Source: Sphagnum magellanicum
Taxonomy: Eukaryota > Streptophyta > Sphagnopsida > Sphagnales > Sphagnaceae
Assembly: GCA_021904315.1 (NCBI GenBank)
Contig: CM038921.1
Location: 17,582,590 to 17,646,589, forward strand
Length of the DNA: 64,000 nt
Direction: 5' to 3'
Shown here: positions 25,939 through 38,332 of the stretch, piece after piece
Layout of the letters: every line of letters begins with the position of its first letter
Position numbering within the stretch: position 1 is the first letter of the stretch
Made by a program: the position numbers and the translations under genes
The notes under the pieces: generated by a model
Told to the model about the DNA's origin: nothing
The model's database searches: none
Seen by the model: the letters and a program-made list of their open reading frames with translations, nothing else

Positions 25939-27979
25939 TCAAATGGCTAGCGTTTCTGTAGATAGTATCTGCTCCACAGTCAATAGAATGAAGGATTTGT
26001 TTTGCAGAGTGAGTGCTGCATCACATGTGACACCATCAAACTGCTTCCCAGAAGGAGTTTTTATGAGACTTCCTATTGCATCTGCAGGAGGACCCTTTGC
26101 AACACAAACCTGCACAGTGAAGGATCAGTAGCACCCCACACAAATGTAACTTCAATTTCATCCACTTGGAATATGAATATGTTGTTTCCATACATGTTTT
26201 CCTTTCCCTTCCTGAGATGGAAAAACAGCAGCAAGAAGCAGTACTATGTGTGAATAACTTCTGTTTAACAACATGCAAATGTATAATATGGAAATTTTAA
26301 AAACAAAAGTATATCCACTGCCACAAAACTTTTTAAATCAAGACTAACCCAATGCTTGTCATCCAGACTGTGAAGGAAGAACTGCCATTTTGCTTTGTGC
26401 ACCCCATCAATGCACACATGTGCAACATTACTCCAAATGTTGCCATCCTGATAATGAAACTCAGCCCTCTGCAACTCAAATCCAAGTCCGATGCCCACAG
26501 CCTTAATGTAGGCCTCTTTCATACACCAGAACCTGTTTGAGGCACACAAAGCAAGAAACCCATGCAGAATAAAGCTTTATCTTTTTTCTCCTGCTTTCTA
26601 GACTTAGTTCAAGACCTCAGTGCCAGGATCACAGGGTTTTTTTTGGAAGGCACAAGGAATCAAATCACCTGTAGAACTGATGAAAGAGCATGTCTTCCTC
26701 AGGGCCTGCACTCCAGATGGTTTCCCATTCACAAGGAGTGAAACAAGCAGAAAACGGTTCAAAGAATTTGTGAGGAGGATCCTTGGAGCGGGTATCATGT
26801 GCCATCACATCCACACCCACCAGACACATGGGCTCGGAGACGATGACAACATAATCACCATGGTGGCTCACATTGAAGTTGAAATTTGAGAGGAGGTTGA
26901 GATTCTTGTTCTCCACATTGTTTATCTGTCAGCTTCTCTTGTCAAATGAGAAAATGCAAAGAAACCCTAAACCCTAAACCAAAAAGCATGAAACAAAACC
27001 TGCACATAAATTATCTATCCGTCAATTGGCAGAAAGAGAAAAACTGCCAGAAAGAAAAGGACTGCCATGAGAGCTTCTAAATGAGAAAACACAAAGAAAC
27101 CCTGAACCATAAACCAAAAAGCACAAAATCAAACCTGCACATAAAATCCTTGCCCCTTTAGCTCTATTTGTCAATTGACAGAAAGGAAAAGACCACTGTG
27201 AACGATTCTTGTAGTTGAGAGAGAGATAGAGACAGGACACACCAAGTAAGGCTTGCCTTCTGGAGTTCGTTCAATGACAATACAGTCGTAGTTCAAACCT
27301 AGAACAAATTGCACCAGCTTTCGCTGCAACAGTCTACTTAGCAGAGCTCTTTTCTGATCTTCAAAATTCACAAACCTGCTCCATCATCAAAAACAAAAAC
27401 CCTAGAAAAAAATGAAGGAAAAACAACACACCACTGAAAGAAGAAATCTCAGCAAAGAACCAAAATTTTCTGATTTTCAAAACTCACAGACCTCCTTCAT
27501 CATCAAAAACAGAAACCCACTAATTTATTTTTTTTACAAACAGAAGAACCACTGAAAAAAGAAGAAAATCTCACTAAAGAATAAATTTTTTCCGATCTTC
27601 AAAATTCACAAACCTGCTTCATCATCAAAAACAAAAAACCCTCAAGAAAAAAAAAGGACGAAAATCAACACACCGCCTGAAAGAAGAAATCCCAAATCCC
27701 AGAGACAATATGCACAAGTGTAAAGTTCCAGAGAAAATCTTTGCAAGTGTAAAGAGTCCCAGACACAATACCTCTGCAATGGCAGGTGCAAAGTCCCCTG
27801 TCCCCAGAACCAGAGAAAATCCTGAAGAAGAAGAAGAAGAAGAAGAAGGGCATGTTTACGTACCTTACAACAGAAGATCGTTCACAAGGAGACAAGAGAG
27901 AGAGACAAGAGCGAAACTGATGCGGAGATGGCGTCCACAAGGACACATTCACAGCCCACCTCTGCACTCCCTTGTCCAT
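25939..27979 (-). CDS. 4'-phosphopantetheinyl transferase (AASDHPPT/Sfp-type)
   Basis: Exons in gene order: 27979-27864, 27375-27243, 26925-26669, 26532-26349 and 26109-25939; all GT-AG, phases consistent, 286 aa. The enzyme moves 4'-phosphopantetheine from CoA to a serine of acyl, peptidyl or aminoadipate carrier proteins. Seen: RWAVNVSLWTPSPHQF in exon 1; FVNFEDQKRALLSRLLQRK; ERTPEGKPYL; FNFNVSHHGDYVVIVSEP; the metal-binding motif LVGVDVM with Asp near 122; and FWCMKEAYIKAVG with Glu 175 and Lys 179, the second signature. The C-terminal exon VCVAKGPPADAIGSL follows KHW, as in plant homologues. Length fits plant members (~300 aa). Subcellular site is unclear; no strong targeting peptide. Intron 1 contains tandem copies of the exon 2 border, and intron 2 a ~135-bp tandem duplication with telo-boxes. 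The last exon is the least certain. Confidence 0.9.
26926..27242 (-). repeat. Tandem ~135-bp duplication in PPTase intron 2
   Basis: 26935-27065 and 27068-27190 share AATGAGAAAA(T/C)(G/A)CAAAGAAACCCT, ACCAAAAAGCA..AAA, AAACCTGCACATAAA and GTCAATTG(G/A)CAGAAAG. The first copy carries AAACCCTAAACCCTAAACC (26961-26980), a telo-box. Confidence 0.65.
27376..27863 (-). repeat. PPTase intron 1 with tandem copies of the exon 2 acceptor region
   Basis: A unit of ~115-125 bp carrying TCTTCAAAATTCACAAACCTGCTTCATCATCAAAAAC occurs at the real exon 2 border (about 27357) and again at about 27473 (diverged) and 27597 (well kept). The third copy retains an intact acceptor (read on the gene strand, GAAGCAG then GTTTGTGAATTTTGAAGATC). 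A (GAA)n run at 27823-27847 lies just inside the donor end. Confidence 0.75.
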
Positions 27980-29521
27980 TGCTTTCTGTGTTCCTCGCAG
28001 AAAAAAATCTTGTGGATTTCTCAGAGTTGGGAACCAGATTCTTCTTCTACTCTCCGAATGGATTCTTCTTATTCTTCTTCAGAATCAGTATATGAGTAAA
28101 CTCTCGGATGGGAGAAATACATGCTGAATATGGGTGGAGCTGCTCTTACCATGCATCTAGGAAGAAGTATAATGAACGCATCGAGTCCATGGTCTCAAAT
28201 TGGACAACCTGTGGCAAGCTGCAAGATGCTTATCAGGAATGGGGGTTTTCCACAATCATCAATCGTGCTAAGAGTGCCCCAGAAGTCATTCTTGGTAAGT
28301 GGTTTTGTTGCAAATTTGATTGCTCAATTTCTTTGCTTTCTTTGCCTTCTTTGCTTTCATCAAGTCAGAGAAGATAAACACTTGTAAACAAGCCCTTGCC
28401 ATTGTCAACTCTGAGAAAGCAAGCTCCTTGTTTTGAACAAATCGTGAGAATTATACATGATGATTCATGGGAGCCATGAGTGTAGGTGGTGGGTATCTTT
28501 GTTGATTGGATACCTACCTAGTATGCAGTTTGCAAGTACAGGACACTTCATGGAGTGGCAGGAAGGAGCATGGCAGAAGCAGCTAGCACATGCAAGCAAT
28601 TGTGCTGTGGAAGTAGTCAGGTTCAATGCATAGCAAAATTTGTATTTCCAGTGCACCAGAGAGTCTCCCATTTAGCCAGGACATAAAAGAGTGCCTCTCA
28701 CATGTAGGGCAACAGTTTTTCTTGTCTTAGGGAAAAAGCAGCGGAACACACAGCAAAGCACAAGGGACAGAAGATGATGGAGAGATGACATTCCCATCAA
28801 CTTGCTGGATTGACACAAGAGCAAATGAACAGAGTTGAAATGCCAGCCATGACAAAGGTAGACGAAATGCTTGATGGTTGTTTAGTCTAAGACCACTGTA
28901 TATTGGCAATGACAAAGGGAGAAATGCTTGATGGGTTTTAATCTAACACCACTGGGTGTTGGCCATGGCAATCTATGAGCTACTTACGGCAGCCTTGAAT
29001 TTTGACACCATCATGCATTCCTCAGTGATTCTGTGTGGGTCCTTGTTCAGCACATCGAAAGAAAGAACCAAATCAGCATTTGCAGTCACAACCAGAAAAC
29101 TCTCAATATGCAAATTTCAAAATATGTCCTGGAGTAATTGCTCCAAAAAGCATAAAACAATCAAAACCCTATGCCTGTTGAATTGGTTTCCAACAAAAAT
29201 AAATTGCCCAGTTGCAAATGGCATTGGGGATCAATGTGCAATTCGACACACTGCATGGAACATATTAAAGGATGTACAAGGGGAGTCAAGACTAGGTTTT
29301 CAAATAAGAGAAGATCAATAAAGCTTTTTTGACTTTCTCCATCACGCAATCTATCAATGTGATTTGATTGTCTATAAAATGCTCTATGACCCACTTCCCA
29401 AGTTTCCTCCATTTTTTTGCATGACTACAATCTTGTCTATTGCTAAATTTTCTTACCAATCCTCAGATGACAGAAACACATACCTACCCATTGAATGCTT
29501 TTGCAATCTGCAATTTTTTGT
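27980..29521. other. Spacer between PPTase and thioesterase genes
   Basis: A plus-strand open stretch at 28108-28300 ends at a good donor (CTTG|GTAAGTGG). Two overlapping plus frames exist and neither resembles a known family. It lies head-to-head with the PPTase start, so it could be a divergent transcript. 28860-28960 contains a short duplicated phrase (GAAATGCTTGATGG). Nothing else recognised. Confidence 0.35.
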
Positions 29522-32500
29522 TCATAGCTTGGATTTTTGTGTTGCCTCTGGATTCACCCGGCGAAGCATGCCTTCTTGTGATGAAGACATAACCAGCTGT
29601 GAATGGGAGAAAAACAGGTAGGCATCAATGTCAGATTTAATAACTCTCATGGTTTAGGGTTTAGGGTTTTAGGGTCAAAGATTGAGAAATCTCCTCGTGT
29701 CAGATTGAAGTGCATTCTAGACAATTTTGGTGCTCAATTATCATCGGCTATAATGGACAGGGTTTTACTATGTCAAGAAACCAAATATGACACTACTCAG
29801 TTGAAGCAGCACATATATGTACCTGTCCACTCTGCGTGTAGAAATGACCAAACACCAATCCACGGGCATTGCTTGCACATGGGCTCGATTGCTGCAAAAA
29901 ATATTGAAGGCACAGCTCACAAATTTAAGATACAGCTTCTGATTTAGTGTTTCAGGTTTAGGGTTGTCTGATTTTTTTTTCTGCAAAATATTTCATGCTG
30001 CATCCAAAAGATGATCGGAGCAAACTCATGCGAGAACCTCACATACATGCACCATCCATCTAAGCAATGATTCCAAGGACTGTCTTGTGCCTCTTGTGCA
30101 TGACAATGAGACCTTCATTGAAGCAGATTTGGAAGGTGCATGGATGGATGAGTGTGAAGAACATACATACCACATACAGGAGCCATTCGTCTGCCCTGAA
30201 TGATCTGTGAAACCACATGCTGCATCCCCACAAAACATCTCTTTAGACTCTCTTGTGTGGCCACCAGGTGGCAAGCAAATCAAACCAATTTTTTAATCCA
30301 TAGAAAGTGGAAACATCATCCTTTGCTAGAAGCTTGCAATAACTCATAAAGCACAAGGAATATAAGTCTACACAAAGCGTAGATGAATGCAAAACTACAT
30401 CAAACAACAACAAGAAGCAGCAAAGCCTTGAATTTACTTCAAATTAGGTGTTTGACTCTTTTGATTTCCCAAGATGAAACACTGCAGAAAATTGGGTATT
30501 GGGTGGTGAGAAAAAATCATACGAGTGGTCTAGACTGAGAATACGTATGTCATCCCGGCCTGGCAAGTGCCCATGTGGTCGTAAGGCTGTCTCCAGAAGT
30601 GTCCAATCAGAAAAATATGCACCCACACAACTGGCAAAAAGAAAATATACAAAAAAAACACTTGGGGCTAGTTAAGACATTGTTCAGAACAGTGTGCACA
30701 TGATAATAATTTTATATTGTTTCAGATCCACGTTTCCAAATTTCAAAACTCTGCAAAAGACTTTCAGCATACTGCGTGTGCCACACACACACATACAACT
30801 CTATCAATGAAAGTTTATACCTATGTAAAACCTGGTCATCTGACAGTTTTCCCTTTGACCGCATCCATACTCTCTGCCTGCACCCACGCACCATTCTCTC
30901 TCATCAGCAACAAAAGAGAGACAACAACCCAAAGCACAAAAGTTGATGGTTTAGCATCTGAAGACAAACAACATCCATGGTGCCATTAGGGTTTAGGGAT
31001 TATACTCAGAAAAAAATTATACTGACCATGGTGCCATTACTTTTGGTACTACTCGATCTACAGGCTCGACAAACTTGACTTCCAAAGGCATTATCATTGC
31101 TTTGCGATCTGCCAACTTCTGCCTCGCTTCCCTGCATTCAGGAATGTGTGCACACAACTGTCAGTCAATCCCTCTGCATTCAAGAACCCTACCCAATACC
31201 AAAGATCACTGCAACAAAAACAACATAGTTGTAAGTTACCAACCAGAAGTCAACAAAATTTTGGGAAGTGGATTTCCTCTTCTTTTCTTTTGCAATTTTT
31301 TCCACGACATCTTTCACACACTCTCTGAGCAATTTCAACCTCATAGCAATTGGCTTTTGTTTTCTGACTCCAGCATTGCAGACAAGTTTGTGATTCCAGT
31401 GGAAAAAAAATCAGCAGCCACTACTAGATGAGGGACTTACAGAGGGATGCGAGGATCTGTATTGGCAGTCTTGCGCAACTCTTCCCAGGACTCTACCTGC
31501 AACATTTGAGCACAATGAAAATGGCCCCAAAAACTTGTAAAACTGTGAACAAAAAATGTGATGTGAATTACATCAGAAATCATTCATGAAATAAATAAAT
31601 ACCCAAAAAACAAATATTGACTATAACCCACCCACCACACCTCATCTACAGAAGGCGCACTTGGCATTGGTGTCTGATGCTCGATCCCATCTTCAGGCCT
31701 CTGCACGATGCATTCATATATCAACAATTTTGTGTTGTTCTTAATCTATCTGTCTGCCATTGTCAATTCAAAATTCTGAAGTTTCTGTCATGAACCCAAT
31801 GGATGAAAAGATGATTGCTTCTCAGCTCACACAGTAGTAGTAGTACTACTACTACCCAATGAATGAATGAATGATATATACCTGGAAGGAGGAGCACATT
31901 GAAAATATGAGTTTGCCTTTCTGAATTGCTGATACCCACCGTGTGGCAAACATGTTGCCGGTGCGAACCCTTTCAACCTTGTACACTATTGGTACTGCAC
32001 TCCAACCAAAGCCGAAACAACAAGAGTGTCCCTCTCTTTAAGATACACACCCCAGAACTGGTAAAAAAAATTTATTTCTTTAAAACACAGAACCAAAACT
32101 TCATACAAAGAAGAAACAAACAATTGGAAAGAGGTTGGTTACACAACATATACCATCGTCAACCCCAGTGCGAAGAAAGTATGAATGAAAGCTGTGGACT
32201 TGTAGGGGGGGATCCACTGTTTTGCTGGCAGCTGCTAAAGCCTGCAACATGCGGCGTCATTCAGTGATAATCATATCTCTAACCCACTAACTTAAATCAC
32301 TGTGCAATGCACTCCACATCAATGATAGAATGCAAAAGAGTGAAAACACAAATTACAGATGATGAAAATCATGCACAAGTTCTATAGGGCAAAATAGTGG
32401 GTGCTCTGTTGACAGTATGCTGTTTGTTGAGCTTTCTGGAAAACAACAGAAGCATAAAAGATATACTATGGATGATCATATAGACATACTTGACCCATTA

Positions 32501-32760
32501 ACTGCCCACCATAGAGGTTTCCCCAAAAGGAGGGATAATCATCTGATGGAGATGCCTCGAACACATCTGCCTGCAAATCAAAACACACACACACAACTCA
32601 GCAGCAGATCTTCTACTTTCAGCATTTTTGCAAAATGCATAAACTGGCAGGGGGGGACTAAACAAGCATTTCCACATTCCAAACACCTTACCCCCAAAGT
32701 TTGTAGCTGCATAATCCGCTCCACCAAAGTAACTTCTGGGCCCTTGTAATCTGGCTGCAT
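29522..32760 (-). CDS. Peroxisomal acyl-CoA thioesterase (TesB/ACOT8 type)
   Basis: Twelve coding exons in gene order: 32760-32692, 32570-32490, 32241-32154, 31994-31882, 31700-31641, 31496-31441, 31131-31027, 30877-30821, 30630-30523, 30219-30171, 29891-29823, 29596-29522. All introns are GT-AG and phases agree, giving 309 aa. The enzyme hydrolyses acyl-CoA to free acid and CoA. Double hot-dog fold landmarks: first half [44 protein letters not shown] and [11 protein letters not shown]; second half [34 protein letters not shown] with the catalytic Asp near 244, [15 protein letters not shown], and SSSQEGML with Gln near 292. The protein ends in SKL, a PTS1 peroxisomal signal. Length matches bacterial TesB and animal ACOT8 (~290-320 aa). 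Many plant homologues carry an extra N-terminal cyclic-nucleotide-binding domain. None was found upstream, though an acceptor-like CTCTCCAG just before the ATG leaves room for a missed 5' exon. Confidence 0.9.
29651..29676 (+). repeat. TTTAGGG telo-box
   Basis: GGTTTAGGGTTTAGGGTTTTAGGG inside the last intron of the thioesterase gene. The same motif type recurs at 4784-4800, 10821-10838 and 26961-26980. It is plant-type telomere sequence in interstitial, gene-near positions, where it often acts as a cis-element. Confidence 0.6.
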
Positions 32761-34042
32761 TGCTACTGGAGAGACTCACAACATAGCAAGGTCAGCATCA
32801 TCATCATCATCTCCTCCTCACACAATCATCATGGAATTTTTAAGTACTACAGGAATTGCACATGTATAGCAGCTGACTGATATGGCAACATCATCATCAT
32901 CTCCTCACACAAGCATGGATTTTAATGCACTACAGGAATCAGACACACCCACTGGTGGCAGTGGTGCAACTTAGGTCATGTTCTTGGCTTATCCATGTCA
33001 AGGAATTCATCAAGGAAGGACTAGAAGAGACAACAAGATTCACACTGGAAGGATTTCCTGGCTAATCCTCAATAGAGCTTCTTCTTCATCTTCTTCTTGC
33101 ACAGCAAAGAGATATATGGGGTCACAAACCAGACTAAAACAGGATCACAAAAAAGGTCTCACAGCAGGCTTTTTCGCAGTTTGAGAAGAAAGCTCCTTTC
33201 TTGCTTGCAGGCAGGCAAGCAGGCCCAAAGAAAGGAGTGACTCCCCAACCCCCCAAAAAAACAAAAAAAATTGTGATTGAGAGAAAATGCATAAGAGCTC
33301 TTGAAGCTCAACTCAAGAGATGGAAGAAAACACCACCCAAAAAATACAGCTCAAGGGGAAGAGAAGAAGAAGATGATGATGATGATGAATGGGTTCCACC
33401 TGTTTTGCACTCTGTTGAAGCAGCATCAGCAATCCAAAGCCAAAACTGCAAGCTTTATTACTATACACTTAGAGATCTCTCTCTCTCTCTCTCATCCAAG
33501 ATTTAAGTTCCAAAACAATAAAAGAAACTCTTATTGAATTCTGTTGCAAAGAGAGCCACCCCCTAAAGCTTGATCACCAGAGAGGAGCCACAGATGTACC
33601 TTCCTTCTTGCAGCTCCTCAGTTTTTCTTCCACTTGTTCTTCTTCTTCTTCTTCCCCAAATCTGACCAAATTTGCTTCCTCTCTCTCTCTCTCTCTCTCC
33701 TTCCTCTTCTTCTTCCTCTTCTGTGGGTTTTTCTTTCCTAGCTCAAGAGTCTTTCTTCCTCTTCTTATTCTGCCCTGATTCCAGTGAGGATGTTTTGCCT
33801 TGCCATGCCCTGTTTGTGTTTTGCTTTTTGTCTCTCTCCCTCTTTCCAATGGAGTGTTTCTTCATTTTAGCCAAAAAAAATTTAAAAATTTAAAAAAAAC
33901 ATTGCGAGGACCCTTTTAATTTTGCAAGGGGCCCCACTTTATAAGTGGCCAAAAAAAAACAGATGCACGTTTTTCATATTTGTTTTGGAGAGACATACAT
34001 CATCAACATGTTCATCAATGGGTACCTACTACATCTTCCCTC
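32761..34042 (-). promoter_or_regulatory. Upstream region of the thioesterase gene
   Basis: Contains (CAT)n runs near 32798 and 32890, a TTCTTC-rich block (33070-33095), (GAT)n at 33372-33387, (CT)n at 33478-33494 and 33679-33700, and AG/CT-rich DNA to 33840. Open frames here (for example 33574-33849 minus, Lys/Arg/Glu-rich) are low complexity. Likely leader or promoter; no specific element assigned. Confidence 0.35.
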
Positions 34043-34348
34043 TCTGAGAGCATCTCCAGCGGCGGTGCTCAGTATGTATGTGATCATACATTGTAAAATT
34101 GGATGACAAAAAGTGAAAACATGCCGGTTTGGCTCAGCAAATTCGCACACTTTGCTGTGGCTCGTAACAGGCGCAACAATGAATGGTATGCACCTGCAGT
34201 AAAGAGTGTAATAAATATGATCGATGTCTGCTCAATATTTTTGATTGGCCCACCATAATGATTGGTCCAGGTGGTTTGCTATCAGTAGTCCCCCACCTAT
34301 TTGCCGTCCCAGTTTCAGTTTTATGGGTGGGGTTGTAGAACCTAAACT

Positions 34349-35550
34349 AGTTGGTCCCTTCTGGGACCTCGAGTGGAGGTAGGCCTATCGCTGTCTTTTA
34401 TTGACTACGTCCGTCTCTCTCTCAAGTAGAGTAACAATGCTCCTGCAGCACTAACCTAAACGTTGTCAGCTTGGGTCACTATAGAGAGAGTCGACATAGA
34501 CAGAGCGGATGATGATATTACACTCTTCCTCTGCAATATTACCTAGTCATTACCCATTAAGAAGAGGTGAGGACTTTGAAAATTTCATATAGCCTGTTGT
34601 TTCCAGCAACTACAAACACAGTGAATGATTGCTAGTCACAGTGTGAGACTTGGAAAAAGGAACAGTACTAATTTGGAACAGTTGGACTATTTACAAGATC
34701 TTCACAGACTGTTGTTCTCTAACGTTGTAGACCAAGCTGCCCAGAAAACTGAATACTACTTAGCCTACTCATGGGGGGAAGGGGGATAAACAAGCCAGCA
34801 GCAGCTGCAAAATCATTGGCATACATAAGTCTTCTTCAGCACCTGGACGCTTTCTGCAACTGATGTCCACAGACATGTCTCTGATGGATTTAATGATACA
34901 AATGAGATCGGAGGGGATTTTCACAAGAGCCCTGTGAATTATATGGTCTTGGACTTCTTGTGCAACTCTAGCTCACCTTTTTTTTTTCCCCAAAATAAAT
35001 ATTGCTGCTAGTGAGAACCGGCATGTAGGTTGCAATAGCCTGTCATTGTGCCCTTTATTAGTACCCAACATATTTATTTTAAAACAATTCCCCAATAACA
35101 GGGCAACACTAGCCTCAATGCCTTGATTGTTTTTATAAAGAAATTGTGGACTCTGAGAAACTTTTTCAAATTCCCATCCTGCTATTAAGTAGTTTCAATG
35201 ATATTCCATCGGCCAACAAGGGCACAGTGACTTGAGAGCCTTTGGGTGAACCCAAGCTAGTCCATTTAAATTATTTCTAAACATTACAAATATCCCATGC
35301 TAAGACTAAATCAGGGTGTCTGAGTTCAGATTTAACATTTTTTGGGCTTAAGATGGCCACTAAGAGGCCTCACTCAAAAAGGTCAAGGTACCAACATGGG
35401 TGCTCGTTCACCCTGGCCAACTTGCGGCACCTACACTGATGACTGGTCGGTCACCTTCAACTTTCCTTTGAAAGTGTTTTAAATGATGCCAAGCGGCACT
35501 CTGCAAATTTAGATTGCGTTTTGAGCCTTCAGGCCTACCTCCACTAATAA
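34349..35550. mobile_element. Insertion inside the MITE, flanked by CTAAACT
   Basis: CTAAACT occurs at 34342-34348 and 35551-35557, exactly where the intact relative at 62.9 kb is continuous. Near its ends the insert has an inverted 15-mer AGTGGAGGTAGGCCT (34372-34386; inverted at 35531-35545), placed asymmetrically. Class is uncertain. It contains MITE-like copy 2 at 35244-35413. No coding seen. Confidence 0.5.
35244..35413. mobile_element. MITE-like element copy 2 (pair with 18043-18234)
   Basis: Begins GGGTGAAC and ends GTTCACCC, an inverted pair, with the same core as 18043-18234. Lies within the larger insertion. Confidence 0.6.
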
Positions 35551-35613
35551 CTAAACTTGGATGTAAAAAAATATTTTTGCAGGGTCACATACTGAGCACC
35601 GCTGGAGATGCTC

Positions 35614-36089
35614 TTAGAGCAGGTCAGTCAACGAGCAAAAGCAGAAAAGCAAGCCTCTAAAACAACCTACACTTTCGATGAAATACAGTTTATGTGTTTA
35701 GCCCAGGTTCAATTGAAAATGGTGACAAACAGTTTTGAAAATAGAAAATTTCATGCAGCCAGCCAATGAGAAACCTCAATTGCACTGGGCGGTGGTGGGG
35801 GAGGAGAGGGAAGAGGAGAATTTTTTTTTGGTTTGTTTTCTCCTATTTTGGGGGTCTTTTCCCAATCTATTCTTGCTGTGTCCCCCCTCCCCCCCCCCCA
35901 ATCAAGTTCCCATCAGGGTCCCCAATGTGTGCCCTAAGACGTTCCCAATAGCACCTCACTTTTGTACCATACTAGGGCCCTCATTCCCATAACAGCCGCC
36001 CTTCTGGATCCTTACCAATGTTTGGTGAAAATCAACTTTTGAACACACCCATTGATACAGGTACCTATATTTATTTTTATTTTATTTTA

Positions 36090-36123
<34 letters not shown>

Positions 36124-36700
36124 TTGCTAATGGCATGGTAGGGATATCAAGTGTTTTAAAAACTTTCATACCAACCTAGTCTTCAAAGGTGTTAGGCTCA
36201 AAGTCTGATTTTGGGTTGGTATGTGCCAGACAGGTTTATACCATAATACCATTACCATTTCGACAATAGATTGTCAAATAATTAATTAAATTTTGAATCT
36301 TAACTTTGACACTTGATTTTTTAATTTTGAAAATTTCAACACATAATGATTATACAGAATAATAAACAGAACACATACAGCACTATGGAACAGTGTAGTG
36401 TTTTCATACACCACTGCAGCTGTCAAACTCGTGTCCTTGGAGGGTTTGTTGGGGTTTCAATCAAACCCTGACAGTGAAAATTTTGATTTTATTAAAATTT
36501 TGGCACAAATAAGAAATAAAATTTCAAAATTTCGAATAAACTAAAAATAATTTAATTTATGCTGGAATGGTAAAGGTACTGCGATATACCAAGGTTACTT
36601 GATATTGGGATCAATATAGCCTTGGTGGTATATAAATATATATATTAGTTTGAACCCCGTGCCTAATGCATAGGTGTGTGTGTGTATTTGATGGTACATA
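35614..36700. other. AT-rich spacer
   Basis: The inverted copy of the GAGGTGCTATTGGGAAC repeat lies at about 35860-36000 with a C-run. An (ATT)n run lies at about 36085-36124 and (TG)n at 36674-36687. No gene seen. Confidence 0.4.
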
Positions 36701-36724
36701 TTACAAAATTACAATTACAAATTA

Positions 36725-36950
36725 CATTTCCAAAACCTCTTTATATACAACATTCCACATGCATCCATTGGGACCCTGGCCACTGAAAATCTTGATGTTT
36801 GCACTGCTTGTGACTCGTGAGATAGCAATATACAACTGACCATGGGATAGACCAGAGACGACAAATATACCCCAACGTTGAGAACAACAATAAAAGATTT
36901 TTCAAAATCAATGCATCTCTAGGCAAAGTCCAAAACCCTAAACACTACCT
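36725..36950 (-). pseudogene. Helitron/PIF1-like helicase C-terminal fragment
   Basis: The minus strand reads SHGQLYIAISRVTSSANIKI, then NVVYKEVLEM and a stop near 36725. SHGQLY.A.SRVTS is the conserved end of Helitron PIF1-type helicases. Just upstream the matching words (LNVGVYL) are in another frame, so a frameshift is present. No Rep domain or Helitron ends were found. Confidence 0.7.
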
Positions 36951-36959
36951 CCAACTTCT

Positions 36960-38332
36960 GTTTCTTCTTGTTTGCTTCCCCAAACCTTAACCCTAAATTC
37001 ACCACCTATCACATTTGCAATCCTTCAACGACTTCCCAAATACAATGTGCATGCATACATACTCACTTTGCTGGCTCCAAAATATATCCATTTTCAGACA
37101 TTGGTTAACCCTGTCTTTTGTTGGTCCCTGCCCCCACAGGGACTATCACATTGGATCCAACTTTTGAAAGCTTTATCTTATTAGAACCAGTTTCAGATTA
37201 AACGAACCGATTTCATTGATGAAAGTGTTTGTATTCCACTCTTTCTTCACCTTGTCAATTTTTTCATGTTTATGTACTACAATAATCTCTCCATCTTATG
37301 GCCAATTATCCAATTTTTCATGTTTATGAGTGAGGCTGAGGAAACAATTAACATCTATGTTGAATGTGATAAACATTGATTAAAAAAGCTCAAATAAGGG
37401 TCATGGGTGAATTGGATCTTATTGCCGGGGCCCATTCAAGAGCATAATTGGTTTTCCACAGCCATGATTCACATCTCAAGCATGTTATTATGTTCTCTAA
37501 TGTTCATGAAGAGCTTTTTTTTAAAAACCTAGCAATGAGCCTTTTTTTTAAAAGTGCCTGAATATGACACATAAACCAGTGCAGGCAAATTAATTTTTTT
37601 GCCTTTGAAAATGAGGGACAACTTGTTAAATGCCTTTCACATGCTGAGTTCATAATTTTTAACTTTTTTCCTCAAGAAAGATAAATATCATAGTAGTAGT
37701 ATCTTGGGACATGTCCATCAAACAATTAATTAATTAAATTTGAAATTTTAATTTTGATAAATAGAATATTCTTGAAGATTCAATAGTTTCGTTAACAAGT
37801 TTTTTTTGTTTGGAATTTTTTTCAAAAAATTCCAAATTTTCTATAAATAATATAATTAGTGTTGAAGTTGCCAATGTAGTATGGTATCATATCATATCAT
37901 TTCGAGACCCAAAAATATGAAAGAGAAATACTTGCGTTCTATGATTTTTATTTTTTCTGATGTTATATCATTTGCTAGCATCTCAAGAGGGATTTAGCAT
38001 TAAAAGGCAATTGGCTTTTCGAACCTATCTAAATAGTTTTTAAAATAATTTTTAAAATGTTACCAAACTAAAAATAAAAGTCCAAATGTGCTGATTTGTT
38101 TGGTGAAATTTGAATTTTTTCTTCAAAAGAAGGGAATATTTGCAACATTTTGTAGTGAAATTTTGGACCAGAAAAACACAAATTATCAGAATTATCCGTA
38201 AAGTAACACAGGCACAGCACTGGAACCCTGAGTTTGGTCATACACAGGGTGAGATTCAAAAAAAACCTGCAAAATAGTACATTAGCATTCAACAAGGGTG
38301 AAACTCGGAAAACCATCAAGTTTGGTGATAAA
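36960..38332. other. AT-rich DNA, no gene seen
   Basis: Short frames only; several T-runs and AATTAATTAATT-type words. Nothing recognised. Confidence 0.4.

Larger units (their letters stand above)
34048..35613. mobile_element. Tourist-like MITE copy, split by a second insertion
   Basis: The ends are inverted: GAGCATCTCCAGCGG.GGTGCTCAGTATGT on the left, and the reverse complement of the same (with a 3-bp difference) on the right. Adjacent triplets are TGA and TTA, close to a PIF/Harbinger TWA target. An uninterrupted relative lies at 62640-63000 (361 bp) and shares GATTGGCCCA(C/T)CATAA.GATTGGTCCA and TTTTGCA.GGTCACATA. In this copy about 1.2 kb of foreign DNA separates the two halves. Confidence 0.75.

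Noticed and set aside
33574..33849. Lys/Arg/Glu-rich minus frame
   Set aside because: Low-complexity translation of CT/TTC microsatellites upstream of the thioesterase gene.
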